Counted from the stretch's first letter, positions 8,260 through 18,255 are shown. The stretch is DNA of 64,000 nt from Pseudomonas gregormendelii (GCF_017114825.1 NZ_JADEVO010000004.1:124001-188000), one strand, 5' to 3'. Numbers and translations are program-made. The notes: generated by a model from the letters alone, not told the origin.

Positions 8260-10563
8260 TTAGCGCGGCACAACCGGCTTGCGCGCGGGCTTGGGGCCTT
8301 TGCCTTTGGCCGCGTCCTTGCGCTCCTTGGCCGCTTGCTGATTGCGGGCAAACGCCGCAGCCTTGGCCTGTTCACGCTTGTCCCACGGGTTGGCGCCATC
8401 GCTGGCACGCGGTGGCAGGCCAGTGTGCTGGGTAAGAATCTTGGTGGTCTTCTCCCCCGCCACTTTATGGCTACCCGCCGGCGTCGAGTTCTTGCGACGA
8501 GCGCTCTGGTAACTGTCGGTGGCCGGCTGATGTAGCGGGATCAACTGGTTCTTGCCCGGGCCGATCAGGTCGGCGCGGCCCATGCGGGTCAGCGCTTCAC
8601 GCAGCATCGGCCAGCCCTTCGGGTCGTGATAACGCAAGAACGCCTTGTGCAGGCGACGCTGCTCTTCGCTTTTGACGATGGTCACGGCGTCGCTTTTGTA
8701 GGTGACCTTGCGCAGCGGGTTCTTGCCCGAGTGGTACATCGCGGTGGCGGTGGCCATCGGCGACGGGTAGAACGCCTGCACCTGGTCGGCCCGGAAGCCG
8801 TTGCCCTTGAGCCACAGGGCCAGGTTCATCATGTCTTCATCGGTGGTGCCCGGGTGGGCAGCGATGAAGTATGGAATCAGGTACTGCTCTTTCCCGGCTT
8901 CCTTGGAGTACTTCTCGAACATGCGCTTGAACTTGTCATAGCTGCCAATGCCCGGCTTCATCATCTGGTTGAGCGGACCTTCCTCGGTATGTTCCGGGGC
9001 GATCTTCAGGTAACCACCAACGTGGTGGGTCACCAGTTCCTTGACGTATTCCGGCGACTCGACCGCAAGGTCGTAGCGCAGGCCGGAAGCGATCAGGATC
9101 TTCTTCACACCCGGCAGCGCACGGGCGCTGCGATACAGCTGGATCAGCGACGAGTGATCGGTGTTCAGGTTCGGGCAGATGCCCGGGAACACGCACGACG
9201 GCTTGCGGCACGCGGATTCGATTTCCGGCGTCTTGCAGGCAATGCGGTACATGTTCGCAGTCGGGCCGCCGAGGTCGGAAATGACGCCGGTGAACCCTGG
9301 CACCTTGTCGCGGATCTCTTCGATTTCGCGAATGATCGACTCTTCGGAACGGTTCTGGATGATCCGGCCTTCGTGCTCGGTGATCGAGCAGAAGGTACAG
9401 CCGCCGAAGCAGCCACGCATGATGTTCACCGAGAAGCGGATCATGTCGTAGGCAGGAATTTTTTCCTTGCCGTAGGCCGGGTGCGGAATGCGCGCATAGG
9501 GCATGCCGAACACGTAGTCCATTTCTTCGGTGGTCATCGGAATCGGCGGCGGGTTGAACCAGACGTCGACTTCGCCGTGCCTCTGTACCAGGGCACGGGC
9601 GTTACCCGGGTTGGTTTCCAGGTGCAACACACGGTTGGCGTGGGCGTACAGAACCGCATCACCACGGACTTTTTCTACCGATGGCAGGCGGATGACGGTC
9701 TTGTCACGGGTCATGCGCGGGCTGGCCAGGATCTGCACGACCTTGGCTTCACTTGGATCTTCAACCGGCCCCTTTTCTTGCTCGATGGCGCAGGCCTGGG
9801 TGTCCTGGGTGTTCACGTACGGGTTGATGATCTTGTCAATCTTTCCCGGACGGTCAATGCGCGTGGAGTCGACTTCGTACCAGTCCTTCGGGGTGTCGCG
9901 ACGGATGAACGCAGTGCCACGCACGTCGGTGATGTCTTCGATCTTGTGCCCGTAGGACAGACGCTGGGCGACTTCGACGATCGCACGCTCGGCGTTGCCG
10001 TAGAGCAGGATGTCGGCGCAGGCGTCGATCAGGATCGAGTTGCGTACCCGGTCCTGCCAATAGTCGTAATGGGCGATGCGGCGCAGAGAGGCTTCGATGC
10101 CGCCGAGTACGATCGGTACGTTTTTGTAGGCTTCCTTGCAGCGCTGGCTGTACACCAGGCTTGCGCGGTCCGGACGTTTGCCCGCCAGGCCGCCAGGTGT
10201 ATAGGCGTCATCTGAACGGATTTTCTTGTCGGCGGTGTAGCGGTTGATCATCGAATCCATGTTGCCGGCCGCGACGCCGAAGAACAGGTTCGGCTCGCCG
10301 AGCTTCATGAAATCGTCTTTGGACTGCCAGTTCGGCTGGGCAATGATCCCGACGCGGAAGCCCTGGGACTCCAGCAGCCGGCCGATGATTGCCATGCCGA
10401 ACGACGGATGGTCAACGTAGGCATCACCGGTGACTATGATGATGTCGCAGGAATCCCAGCCAAGCTGATCCATCTCCTCCCTGCTCATTGGCAGGAATGG
10501 CGCTGGGCCGAAACATTCGGCCCAGTACTTGGGATAGTCAAATAACGGCTTGGCTGTTTGCAT
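8260..10563 (-). CDS. ygiQ: YgiQ family radical SAM protein
   Basis: Protein of 767 residues with start ATG 10563 ([14 protein letters not shown]), which aligns from memory with the start of E. coli YgiQ ([26 protein letters not shown] is shared almost unchanged). It has an N-terminal B12-binding-like UPF0313 region, then a radical SAM core with CFGGCTFC (CX3CX2C, near residues 383-391) for a 4Fe-4S cluster and S-adenosylmethionine. The C-terminal 60-70 residues are Lys/Ala-rich and probably disordered. The reaction is unknown. It is followed by a strong terminator and preceded by a REP pair, so it appears to be its own transcription unit. In PAO1 I recall alr and a membrane sensor gene between ygiQ and dnaB; neither is here. 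Confidence 0.93.
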   Translation of the reverse strand: MQTAKPLFDYPKYWAECFGPAPFLPMSREEMDQLGWDSCDIIIVTGDAYVDHPSFGMAIIGRLLESQGFRVGIIAQPNWQSKDDFMKLGEPNLFFGVAAGNMDSMINRYTADKKIRSDDAYTPGGLAGKRPDRASLVYSQRCKEAYKNVPIVLGGIEASLRRIAHYDYWQDRVRNSILIDACADILLYGNAERAIVEVAQRLSYGHKIEDITDVRGTAFIRRDTPKDWYEVDSTRIDRPGKIDKIINPYVNTQDTQACAIEQEKGPVEDPSEAKVVQILASPRMTRDKTVIRLPSVEKVRGDAVLYAHANRVLHLETNPGNARALVQRHGEVDVWFNPPPIPMTTEEMDYVFGMPYARIPHPAYGKEKIPAYDMIRFSVNIMRGCFGGCTFCSITEHEGRIIQNRSEESIIREIEEIRDKVPGFTGVISDLGGPTANMYRIACKTPEIESACRKPSCVFPGICPNLNTDHSSLIQLYRSARALPGVKKILIASGLRYDLAVESPEYVKELVTHHVGGYLKIAPEHTEEGPLNQMMKPGIGSYDKFKRMFEKYSKEAGKEQYLIPYFIAAHPGTTDEDMMNLALWLKGNGFRADQVQAFYPSPMATATAMYHSGKNPLRKVTYKSDAVTIVKSEEQRRLHKAFLRYHDPKGWPMLREALTRMGRADLIGPGKNQLIPLHQPATDSYQSARRKNSTPAGSHKVAGEKTTKILTQHTGLPPRASDGANPWDKREQAKAAAFARNQQAAKERKDAAKGKGPKPARKPVVPR

Positions 10564-10659
10564 GACGATGACCGGTGTTGAGATGAAAAATCGCGGGCGC
10601 GGAATATAGCACAAAATTTAACCAATTCCGACGGTAATGGTCGGAAATTACGTCGCCGC

Positions 10660-10728
10660 CATCGCGGGCAAGCCCGCTCCCACAGGTTCGGTGAGATTCT
10701 CTCGGGAGCGGGCTTACCCGCGATGAGG
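10660..10728. repeat. REP pair (CGCGGGCAAGCCCGCTCCCACA class)
   Basis: Copies CATCGCGGGCAAGCCCGCTC (from 10660) and the inverse GAGCGGGCTTACCCGCGATG (to 10728) form a long imperfect hairpin between dnaB and ygiQ. This second REP class recurs near 47.7, 50.8 and 58.4 kb. Confidence 0.88.
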
Positions 10729-10747
10729 CCCTCTCAGGCGCTACAGC

Positions 10748-12142
10748 TTATTCGTCGTCGAAGTTGTAGCTACCCGGCGCGAGGTTTTCGAAGCGGGTGT
10801 ACTTGCCGATAAACGCCAGGCGCGACGTGCCGATCGGGCCGTTTCGCTGCTTGCCGATGATGATCTCGGCGATGCCCTTGTGCTCGGTCTCAGGGTGATA
10901 AACCTCATCCCGATACACGAACATGATGACGTCAGCATCCTGCTCGATCGCTCCGGATTCCCGAAGGTCGGAGTTGATCGGGCGTTTGTTCGGACGTTGT
11001 TCCAAAGACCGGTTGAGCTGGGACAAAGCCACCACCGGGCAATTGAATTCCTTGGCCAGGGCCTTGAGGGAACGGGAGATCTCGGAAATCTCGTTGGTCC
11101 GGTTATCGCCACCGGAACCTGGAATCTGCATCAATTGCAGGTAGTCGATCATGATCAGGGCGACATCGCCGTGCTCACGCACCAGGCGCCGGGTACGCGC
11201 ACGCATCTCCGACGGGCTGATACCGGCCGTATCGTCGATGAACAGCTTGCGGTCGTTGAGCAGGTTGACTGCCGAGGTCAGGCGCGGCCAGTCATCGTCG
11301 TCGAGGCGACCGGCACGGACCTTGGTCTGGTCGATACGCCCCAGAGACGACAACATACGCATGATCAGCGATTCACCTGGCATCTCCAGCGAGTACACCA
11401 GCACGCACTTGTCGCTGCGCAGCACGGCGTTTTCCACCAGGTTCATCGCAAAGGTGGTTTTACCCATGGATGGACGGCCGGCGACGATGATCAAGTCAGA
11501 CGGCTGCAGGCCGCTGGTCATGCCGTCGAGGTCGGTGTACCCGGTGGACAGGCCGGTAATCGCGTTGTCGGTATTGAACAAGGTGTCGATGCGGTCGATG
11601 GCCTTGGTTAGCAGGTCATTCACGCTCACCGGGCCGCCGGTTTTTGGCCGGGCCTCGGCGATCTGGAAGATCTGCCGTTCCGCTTCGTCGAGAATCTCTT
11701 CTGCCGTGCGGCCTTCCGGGTTGAAGGCACTGTCGGCAATTTCAGAAGCAATGCCGATCAGTTGACGCAAGGTCGCCCGTGCGCGAACGATCTGCGCATA
11801 CGCCTTGATGTTGGCGACGGATGGCGTGTTCTTCGCCAGTTCACCCAGGTAACCGAGGCCGCCGACCTGCGAGGTCTGACCTTCCTTGTCCAATTGCTCG
11901 GCAAGGGTCACGACGTCGATCGGCGAGTTCTGGTCAGCCAGCTTGGCGATCGCGCGGAAGATCAGGCGGTGGTCATGCCGATAAAAATCGCCATCCGAAA
12001 CTTGATCGAGCACGCGTTCCCAGGCGTTGTTGTCCAGCATCAGACCACCGAGCACAGCCTGTTCGGCCTCGATGGAATGCGGCGGCACCTTCAGGGCAGC
12101 GGTTTGCAGATCGTATTGCTCAGGAGCGGAGATATCGTTCAT
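10748..12142 (-). CDS. dnaB: Replicative DNA helicase DnaB
   Basis: Hexameric 5'-3' helicase of the replication fork, 464 residues, normal length. The N-terminal primase-interacting domain (about 20-125) is followed by a linker and the RecA-like domain with Walker A GRPSMGKT at 222-229, Walker B in LIMIDYLQLM, and the C-terminal NRSLEQRPNKRP and RDSGAIEQDAD-type segments (here RESGAIEQDAD). Start ATG 12142 (MNDISAPEQYD); upstream codons are open but unlike DnaB. It lies 121 bases after rplI with a terminator between them, so it needs its own promoter or readthrough. No intein is present. Confidence 0.97.
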   Translation of the reverse strand: MNDISAPEQYDLQTAALKVPPHSIEAEQAVLGGLMLDNNAWERVLDQVSDGDFYRHDHRLIFRAIAKLADQNSPIDVVTLAEQLDKEGQTSQVGGLGYLGELAKNTPSVANIKAYAQIVRARATLRQLIGIASEIADSAFNPEGRTAEEILDEAERQIFQIAEARPKTGGPVSVNDLLTKAIDRIDTLFNTDNAITGLSTGYTDLDGMTSGLQPSDLIIVAGRPSMGKTTFAMNLVENAVLRSDKCVLVYSLEMPGESLIMRMLSSLGRIDQTKVRAGRLDDDDWPRLTSAVNLLNDRKLFIDDTAGISPSEMRARTRRLVREHGDVALIMIDYLQLMQIPGSGGDNRTNEISEISRSLKALAKEFNCPVVALSQLNRSLEQRPNKRPINSDLRESGAIEQDADVIMFVYRDEVYHPETEHKGIAEIIIGKQRNGPIGTSRLAFIGKYTRFENLAPGSYNFDDE

Positions 12143-12179
12143 GGCCACTTGAATAGGTTTGTGAAAAACAGGAACTGCA

Positions 12180-12218
12180 GAAAGACAAAGGGCACGACCT
12201 GTGAACAGGATCGTGCCC
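12180..12218 (-). terminator. Rho-independent terminator of the rpsF operon
   Basis: Stem GGGCACGA(CCTG)/(CAGG)TCGTGCCC with a TGAA loop and one bulged base. On the minus strand the stem is followed by TTTGTCTTTCT. It lies 46 bases beyond the rplI stop. Confidence 0.82.
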
Positions 12219-12263
12219 GATGTTACCGGCAAGCACCCGAGGGTGCCAGCCGACAAGTGCTGC

Positions 12264-12710
12264 TTAAGCTGCTACCACGACAACGCGTACGGTGGCTTCA
12301 ACTTCGGCGTGCAGGTGCACGGCTACGTCGAATTCGCCTACGTTGCGGATGGTGCCGTTCGGCAGACGAACTTCGCTTTTTGCAACTTCAACGCCAGAGG
12401 CGGTCAGTGCATCAGCGATGTCGTGGGTGCCGATCGAACCGAACAGCTTGCCTTCGTCACCAGCGGTGGCAGTGATAGTCACTTCCAGCTCAGCCAGTTG
12501 GGCGGCACGGCTTTCAGCCGAAGTTTTACGGTCTGCTGCGGCTTTTTCCAGCTCAGCGCGACGCTCTTCGAACGCAGCCAGGTTGGCTGGGGTCGCAGCG
12601 GTAGCTTTGCCGTAAGGCAGCAGGTAGTTACGACCGTAACCAGCCTTAACGTTCACTTTGTCACCCAGGTTGCCCAGGTTGGTGACTTTTTCCAGAAGGA
12701 TCAGTTGCAT
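12264..12710 (-). CDS. rplI: 50S ribosomal protein L9
   Basis: Protein of 148 residues with the L9 signature: N-terminal [20 protein letters not shown] and [10 protein letters not shown] (23S rRNA-binding lobe), a long charged connecting helix (about 40-75) and a C-terminal globular lobe. Start ATG 12710 behind AGAGG. Last gene of the rpsF-rpsR-membrane protein-rplI operon, closed by the hairpin at 12180-12218. Confidence 0.98.
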   Translation of the reverse strand: MQLILLEKVTNLGNLGDKVNVKAGYGRNYLLPYGKATAATPANLAAFEERRAELEKAAADRKTSAESRAAQLAELEVTITATAGDEGKLFGSIGTHDIADALTASGVEVAKSEVRLPNGTIRNVGEFDVAVHLHAEVEATVRVVVVAA

Positions 12711-12729
12711 GTGAAAATCCTCTTAACTT

Positions 12730-13623
12730 TTAACCTTCACCGTTCGCGCTATCGGCGTCTTTCGGCGCCAGACGACCGCGAAAATCAATCAGGCTGTCGA
12801 CGATGGCCAAGACCACCAGCAACGGATAGATCAGCTGCATGAACAGCAACAGCGTGACGTACAACCCCACCAGCCAGAACCTGGCCAATCGCTTCTGCGC
12901 TACCAGCCCATGCATCAGGGACAGTGCGGCAAACACCAGCGGTACGCTGCACAACGGCGTCAGCATGGCCATCTGTGGACCGATGTTCGGCCCCAGAAGC
13001 ATGCACGCCAGCAGCAACATCGCTGGTAGAAGCGGGAATCGGATGGCGCGAAATTCGCGACCAAAACCACCCGGGTTGTACAACAACGCCTGCCAGTAGC
13101 GCCCGACAATCAGGCTCAGCACACTGACGATTTGCAACAAGGCCGCAATCAGGCCGGTCAGGACCGGTGCAATCAGGGACGCAAAATGCGCTTGCTCGTC
13201 TACCGACAACTTCTGGTAGACATCACCGAGTAGCGACGGCATGACCTTTATCAAGGCCTGCGCCAGCATCTCGATCTGGGGACCAAAAGCGATCCCCAGC
13301 ACCACTGAAAACACCACTCCCATCGCTATGCTGACCAGCAGCACGCGGTTCCAGGACTCACTTGCGCGCAAAACCAACGCAAGGCTCCAAGACCCCAGCA
13401 ACACCAGAAGTGAGCGAGGGTCATCGGCATAAAGCCACCAGACCAGGGCCGGCAGCAGTCCCAGAGCAAGAACGCTCGTCGCGTCCTTCAATCCGCGCCG
13501 CAGGAGCACGAAGCATCCCGCAGCAGCACCCAACCAATACAACAACGGCAATGCCGCGCATCCAGCCACTACCAGAGTGGCCTGCATACGGCCGCGCATG
13601 ATGAACTCAGCTATGGCACGCAT
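12730..13623 (-). CDS. Polytopic membrane protein (DUF2232/YybS-like) in the ribosomal operon
   Basis: Protein of 297 residues with about eight hydrophobic segments, for example ATLVVAGCAALPLLYWLGAA, VLALGLLPALVWWLY, LIAALLQIVSVLSLIVG and LLPAMLLLACMLLGPNIG. It fits the DUF2232 group found between rpsR and rplI in many pseudomonads. Function unknown; the position suggests co-expression with ribosomal proteins. Start ATG 13623 with AAAGGA upstream. Gaps of 36 and 19 bases to rpsR and rplI support one transcript. Confidence 0.8.
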   Translation of the reverse strand: MRAIAEFIMRGRMQATLVVAGCAALPLLYWLGAAAGCFVLLRRGLKDATSVLALGLLPALVWWLYADDPRSLLVLLGSWSLALVLRASESWNRVLLVSIAMGVVFSVVLGIAFGPQIEMLAQALIKVMPSLLGDVYQKLSVDEQAHFASLIAPVLTGLIAALLQIVSVLSLIVGRYWQALLYNPGGFGREFRAIRFPLLPAMLLLACMLLGPNIGPQMAMLTPLCSVPLVFAALSLMHGLVAQKRLARFWLVGLYVTLLLFMQLIYPLLVVLAIVDSLIDFRGRLAPKDADSANGEG

Positions 13624-13659
13624 GCATTCAATCCTTTGCTACGAGTCGACTGCCCGGTC

Positions 13660-13890
13660 TCAGCGGCCGTGGCTGTCGGTGTAGGCCAGCAGGGCCAGGA
13701 AGCGGGCGCGCTTGATAGCGGTGGCCAGCTGACGCTGATAACGAGCTTTGGTACCGGTGATGCGGCTTGGAACAATTTTGCCGGTCTCGGATACGTAGGC
13801 TTTCAGAGTGTTGAGATCTTTGTAATCGATCTCTTTCACGTCTTCAGCGGTGAAGCGGCAGAATTTACGACGACGGAAGAAACGTGCCAT
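13660..13890 (-). CDS. rpsR: 30S ribosomal protein S18
   Basis: Protein of 76 residues, [17 protein letters not shown] at the N-terminus and [16 protein letters not shown] at the C-terminus, typical of S18. It binds S6 and the central domain of 16S rRNA on the small-subunit platform. It carries a single Cys (CRF), so not the four-Cys zinc form. It lies 28 bases after rpsF. Confidence 0.98.
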
Positions 13891-13918
13891 GTAATAGGCT
13901 CCTCAAAAGGTCCGTGGA

Positions 13919-14341
13919 TTACTCGTCAGCGTTATCGCTGTTGTCGCTGTCATCACTATCAGCGCTTTCAGCGCCTTCGTGCTCAGGACGGTCGCGACGC
14001 TCACGGCGCTCACTGCGGTTTTCTTCAGCCTTGAGCATCTCGGATTGGCCGGTAACGGCTTCTTCGCGACGGATGACCAGGTTACGGATCACTGCATCGT
14101 TGTAGCGGAAGTTGTCTTCCAGCTCGGCCAGGGCCTTGCCAGTGCATTCAACGTTCAGCATCACGTAGTGAGCCTTGTGAACATTGTTGATTGCGTAGGC
14201 CAGTTGACGACGGCCCCAATCTTCCAGACGGTGGATTTTGCCGCCGTCTTCTTCGATCAGCTTGGTGTAACGCTCAACCATGCCGCCGACTTGCTCGCTT
14301 TGATCCGGGTGGACCAAAAAGATGATTTCGTAATGACGCAT
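13919..14341 (-). CDS. rpsF: 30S ribosomal protein S6
   Basis: Protein of 140 residues. The ferredoxin-like S6 fold fills about residues 1-98 ([31 protein letters not shown]). A long tail follows, first Arg/Glu-rich ([15 protein letters not shown]) then very acidic ([16 protein letters not shown]), ending in Glu. In E. coli and Pseudomonas the ligase RimK adds glutamates to the S6 C-terminus. Start ATG 14341 behind AAGGAG. First gene of its operon. Confidence 0.97.
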   Translation of the reverse strand: MRHYEIIFLVHPDQSEQVGGMVERYTKLIEEDGGKIHRLEDWGRRQLAYAINNVHKAHYVMLNVECTGKALAELEDNFRYNDAVIRNLVIRREEAVTGQSEMLKAEENRSERRERRDRPEHEGAESADSDDSDNSDNADE

Positions 14342-14367
14342 GAATGCTCCTTACGGGTTGTAGCCTG

Positions 14368-14381
14368 CCGCTCAAAAGCGG
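14368..14381 (-). promoter_or_regulatory. Leader hairpin upstream of rpsF
   Basis: A CCGCT/AGCGG stem with a 4-base loop lies 26 bases upstream of the rpsF start in the presumed 5' leader. Many bacteria carry an S6:S18-binding element here for feedback control. The hairpin is seen; its role as that element is inferred, and I did not match the full motif. Confidence 0.35.
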
Positions 14382-14536
14382 TCAGACAAGGAGTGAATGA
14401 CACTTATGGACTTGCTTGCGATAGACACATGCGTGCCTGCCGTCACAGCAAGGGGCGCAATTGTAGAGAAGGGGCGGAAGAGGTGCAAGGTAATTGGTGA
14501 TTATTTGAACAATCACCGCGATACCGGCCGGACACC

Positions 14537-14623
14537 TGTAGGAGCTGCCGAAGGCTGCGATCTTTTGATCTTAAAAACCAAAATCAAAAGATCGCAGCCT
14601 CGTTTCTCTCGGCAGCTCCTACA
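14537..14623. repeat. REP pair (GTAGGAGCTGCCGAAGG class)
   Basis: Direct copy from 14537 (TGTAGGAGCTGCCGAAGGC) and inverted copy ending GGCAGCTCCTACA at 14623. The inverted copy carries a small insertion (CGTTTCTC) in its inner part. Lies between the rpsF leader and the rlmB stop. Confidence 0.88.
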
Positions 14624-14637
14624 AGTCCTGCGTAGTG

Positions 14638-15405
14638 TCAGGACTTTTTGCCAGTCCCGGCTGCCTTGACGCTACGCTGGCGCTGGGCTTCGAACAGGCA
14701 CACGCCCGTTGCCACGGATACGTTGAGGCTGCTGACGCTGCCAGCCATCGGCAGGTGAACAAGGTAATCGCACAGGTCGCGGGTCAGGCGACGCATGCCG
14801 CTGCCTTCTGCACCCATGATCAGGATAGTCGGGCCGGTCATGTCCTGTTGATACAGGCTCTGTTCGGCCTCGCCCGCCGTGCCGACAACCCACAAGCCAC
14901 GCTGCTTGAGCTTTTCAAGCGTGCGCGCAAGGTTGGTCACTGCAACCAACGGAATCACTTCCGCTGCGCCACAGGCGACCTTGCGCACTGTCGGGGTCAA
15001 GGTGGCTGACTTGTCCTTCGGCACGATCACCGCCAGCGCTCCGGCCGCATCGGCCGAACGCAGGCAGGCGCCAAGGTTGTGCGGGTCGGTTACGCCGTCG
15101 AGCACCAGCAGCAGTGGAGCGCCGTCGGTGCGATCGAGCAGCTCGTCCAGCATCGCCTCACCCCAGACCTGGCTCGGACTCACATCCGCCACCACGCCCT
15201 GGTGTACGCCCTCAACCCAGGCGTCGAGCTCCCGACGCTCGGCATTGCCGACCGCCACGCGATTCTCGGCAGCGAGTTCGATCAGGGTTTTCACGCGCGG
15301 GTCGCTGCGACCTTCCGCCAACCAGATCTGCTTGACGCGTTTCGGGTGATGGCGGAGCAGCGCTTCTACGGCATGTACGCCGTAGATTTTTTCCAACTGA
15401 CTCAT
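14638..15405 (-). CDS. rlmB: 23S rRNA (guanosine-2251-2'-O)-methyltransferase
   Basis: SPOUT-class enzyme of 255 residues methylating the ribose of G2251 in 23S rRNA. N-terminal L30e-like substrate-binding domain (about 1-80, EKIYGVHAVEALLR). The knotted SAM-binding domain has the three family motifs NLGACLRSADAAG, ILIMGAEGSGM and SSLNVSVATGVCLFE. Start ATG 15405 overlaps the rnr stop by four bases (ATGA), so the two are translationally coupled, as in other pseudomonads. A REP pair follows the gene. Confidence 0.95.
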   Translation of the reverse strand: MSQLEKIYGVHAVEALLRHHPKRVKQIWLAEGRSDPRVKTLIELAAENRVAVGNAERRELDAWVEGVHQGVVADVSPSQVWGEAMLDELLDRTDGAPLLLVLDGVTDPHNLGACLRSADAAGALAVIVPKDKSATLTPTVRKVACGAAEVIPLVAVTNLARTLEKLKQRGLWVVGTAGEAEQSLYQQDMTGPTILIMGAEGSGMRRLTRDLCDYLVHLPMAGSVSSLNVSVATGVCLFEAQRQRSVKAAGTGKKS

Positions 15406-18032
15406 GACTTGGCCTTAGGTTTACGCGCCCCGCCGCTTTTGGCTGGGGCCGAGCCCGCTTTTGGCGGGCCTTTACGGTGTTTGCTTGGCTTGCTGCCGGG
15501 AGCCTTGTCAGGCGCCGACCGTCCGGTCTTTCCCCCAGACGCCGCTTTACCGCCGCTTTTCGCTTCAGACAGCAATGCCTGCTTCAATTCACGACTTTTG
15601 CGCAGCTCGGCATTTTTTGCCGCCGCATCGCTCGGACGATAGGCTTCGACAGCCTTCTCCTTCGCTGGACGACGGCCTGTTTTCGCGGCAGCCGGCTCGG
15701 CAACGGTTTTAGCCGTGGACTTGCTGGCTGGCTCGGTTTTTTCAGTTCCGCGCTTCTTGCGGCCGATTGGCGCGCTGATGGTTTTTTCAGCCATCTCGAA
15801 GTCGATCTTGCGCTCGTCGAGGTCAACGCGCATCACGCGCACTTCAACGGTATCGCCAAGGCGGAAGCTGCGACCGGTGCGCTCACCGGCGAGGCGGTGG
15901 TGCACAGGATCGAAGTGGTAGTAATCCCCAGGCAGCGCGGTGACGTGCACCAGGCCTTCGACGTAGATATCGGTCAGCTCGACGAACAGGCCAAAACCGG
16001 TCACGGCAGTGATCACACCCGGGAACGATTCACCCACGCGATCTTTCATGAACTCACACTTGAGCCAGTTCACTACGTCGCGGGTCGCTTCGTCGGCGCG
16101 GCGCTCACTCATCGAGCATTGCTCGCCGAGCTGCTCGAGGGCGGCTTCGTCGTACGGATAGATCCGCGCTTTCGGGATGGTCATCGCGCCAGCACGGCGA
16201 ACGTGCGGGGTGTCCTGCTTCGAATGGATGACGCTGCGGATCGCCCGGTGCGTGAGCAGGTCCGGGTAGCGGCGGATCGGCGAAGTGAAGTGGGTATAGG
16301 CTTCGTAATTCAGGCCGAAGTGGCCCTGGTTATCAGCGCTATACACCGCCTGACTCAGGGAACGCAGCATGACGGTCTGGATCAGGTGGAAATCCGGACG
16401 GTCCTTGATGCTGGCCAGCAACGCCTGGTAATCCTTCGGCGACGGGCCGTCCTTGCCTTTGTGCAGGGACAGGCCGAGCTCACCCAGGAACGCGCGCAGT
16501 TTTTCCAGGCGTTCCGGTGGCGGACCGTTGTGAACGCGATACAGAGCCGGAATTTCGTGCTTCTTGAGGAACTCTGCGGTGGCCACGTTGGCCGCCAGCA
16601 TGCACTCCTCGATCAGCTTGTGCGCATCGTTACGAACGGTCGGACGGATTTCGGCAATCTTGCGCTCGGTGCCGAAGATAATCCGGGTTTCCTGGGTTTC
16701 GAAATCGATCGCGCCGCGCACGTGACGCGCGCCCAGCAGCACTTTGTAAAGCGCGTAAAGCTGCTTGAGGTGCGGCAGGACATCGTTGTACTCGCCGCGA
16801 AGCTGACGCGCCTCGGTGAGTTTCGGCGTTTCCAGCATCGCGCTGACCTTGTTGTAGGTCAGGCGGGCGTGGGAGTGGATGACGGCCTCGTAGAAGCAGT
16901 AGTCAGTCATCTCGCCCGTTTTGGAGATTGTCATCTCGCAAACCATGGCCAGGCGATCGACGTGCGGGTTCAGCGAGCACAGGCCGTTGGACAGCTGCTC
17001 CGGCAGCATCGGAATCACGCGCTCGGGGAAGTACACCGAGTTGCCCCGAACCTGGGATTCGTTGTCCAGGGCCGAGCCGATTTTCACGTAGCTGGAGACG
17101 TCGGCAATTGCCACGTACAACTTCCAGCCGCCGGAGAACAGGCGCAGCTTGCCCGGCTTGGCTTCACAGTAAACGGCATCATCGAAGTCGCGCGCGTCCT
17201 CACCGTCAATGGTGACGAACGGCAGATGGCGCAGGTCGATGCGCTTCTCTTTGTCTTTCTCTTCGACTTCAGGCTTGAGCTTGGCGGCTTCTTTCAACAC
17301 CGCTTCAGGCCAGACGTGCGGGATATCGTACGCACGCAGGGCGACGTCGATTTCCATGCCCGGCGCCATGTAGTTGCCCACGACCTCGACCACATCGCCT
17401 TGCGGCTGGAAGCGTGGGGTCGGCCAGTGGGTGATCTTCACTTCAACGAACTGACCGATCTTGGCATTGGCATTACGGCCCGGCGTGACCAGCACTTCCT
17501 GCTGGATTTTCGGGTTGTCCGCGACCACGAAGCCGATACCACCCTCTTCGAAGTAACGACCGACGATGGTCTCGTGGGCACGGGACACCACTTCGACGAT
17601 CATGCCTTCGCGGCGACCACGACGATCCAGGCCGGAAACACGGGCCAGTGCACGATCACCGTCGAACACCAGGCGCATTTGCGCCGGGCTCATGAACAGG
17701 TCGTCACTGCCGTCATCCGGCACCAGGAAGCCGAAGCCGTCCCGGTGACCACTGATGCGGCCGAGGATCAAGTCGAGCTTGTCCACCGGCGCATAGGTGC
17801 CACGACGGGTGTAGATGAGTTGAGCGTCGCGCTCCATGGCGCGCAGGCGGCGGCGCAGGGCTTCGATCTGGTCTTCTGTGGTCAGACCAAACTCTTCGAC
17901 CAGTTGCTCGCGGTTAGCAGGCGAACCCCGATCAGCAAGATGCTGAAGGATCAGTTCGCGGCTAGGAATAGGGTTTTCATATTTTTCCGCTTCACGAGCG
18001 GCCTCGGGATCGAGGGACTGCCAATCGGCCAT
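15402..18032 (-). CDS. rnr: Ribonuclease R
   Basis: Processive 3'-5' exoribonuclease of 876 residues. N-terminal helix-turn-helix region, cold-shock domains (about 80-240), the RNB catalytic core with the metal-binding Asp cluster DGEDARDFDDAV near 272-285, a C-terminal S1 domain (about 650-735, GVITAVTGFGLFVELTDIYVEGLVH), then a 130-residue Lys/Ala/Pro tail that is probably disordered. The enzyme degrades structured RNA and takes part in rRNA quality control. Start ATG 18032 (MADWQSLDPEAAREAEKYENP). Overlaps rlmB by four bases. Confidence 0.96.
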   Translation of the reverse strand: MADWQSLDPEAAREAEKYENPIPSRELILQHLADRGSPANREQLVEEFGLTTEDQIEALRRRLRAMERDAQLIYTRRGTYAPVDKLDLILGRISGHRDGFGFLVPDDGSDDLFMSPAQMRLVFDGDRALARVSGLDRRGRREGMIVEVVSRAHETIVGRYFEEGGIGFVVADNPKIQQEVLVTPGRNANAKIGQFVEVKITHWPTPRFQPQGDVVEVVGNYMAPGMEIDVALRAYDIPHVWPEAVLKEAAKLKPEVEEKDKEKRIDLRHLPFVTIDGEDARDFDDAVYCEAKPGKLRLFSGGWKLYVAIADVSSYVKIGSALDNESQVRGNSVYFPERVIPMLPEQLSNGLCSLNPHVDRLAMVCEMTISKTGEMTDYCFYEAVIHSHARLTYNKVSAMLETPKLTEARQLRGEYNDVLPHLKQLYALYKVLLGARHVRGAIDFETQETRIIFGTERKIAEIRPTVRNDAHKLIEECMLAANVATAEFLKKHEIPALYRVHNGPPPERLEKLRAFLGELGLSLHKGKDGPSPKDYQALLASIKDRPDFHLIQTVMLRSLSQAVYSADNQGHFGLNYEAYTHFTSPIRRYPDLLTHRAIRSVIHSKQDTPHVRRAGAMTIPKARIYPYDEAALEQLGEQCSMSERRADEATRDVVNWLKCEFMKDRVGESFPGVITAVTGFGLFVELTDIYVEGLVHVTALPGDYYHFDPVHHRLAGERTGRSFRLGDTVEVRVMRVDLDERKIDFEMAEKTISAPIGRKKRGTEKTEPASKSTAKTVAEPAAAKTGRRPAKEKAVEAYRPSDAAAKNAELRKSRELKQALLSEAKSGGKAASGGKTGRSAPDKAPGSKPSKHRKGPPKAGSAPAKSGGARKPKAKS

Positions 18033-18192
18033 TAGAGAGTTTTCACCTTGTCTATATGCGGTTAGTTTGGCATAGGCGTAATGAAACGGGAAATTTCAGG
18101 CTGCGAGAGCCTGTCCAAAGCCCTTTATCGACACCTCAACGCCGATTTAAATGCCACTGGTAACATTTTGCAGGTTTTTTTGATGCCAGGGG

Positions 18193-18221
18193 TTTACAGT
18201 TAAAAAGACGCTCCGTATAGT
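18193..18221 (+). promoter_or_regulatory. Sigma-70 promoter of tRNA-Leu copy 1
   Basis: TTTACA at 18193-18198 and TATAGT at 18216-18221, separated by exactly 17 bases, followed by a GC-rich start region (GCGCGCC) typical of stringently controlled stable-RNA promoters. The tRNA begins 35 bases after the -10 box. Confidence 0.85.
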
Positions 18222-18255
18222 GCGCGCCATCGACGACGGAGACGTTGCCGATACT

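Noticed and set aside
14342..14500. Sigma-70 promoter for rpsF
   Set aside because: TTGCTG and TGTCTA lie about 18 bases apart, but both boxes are too weak to report as a feature.
15477..18035. An open frame of about 850 codons antisense to rnr
   Set aside because: It is the complement of rnr codons in a GC-rich genome; the translation has no recognisable motif, and RNase R on the other strand is unmistakable.
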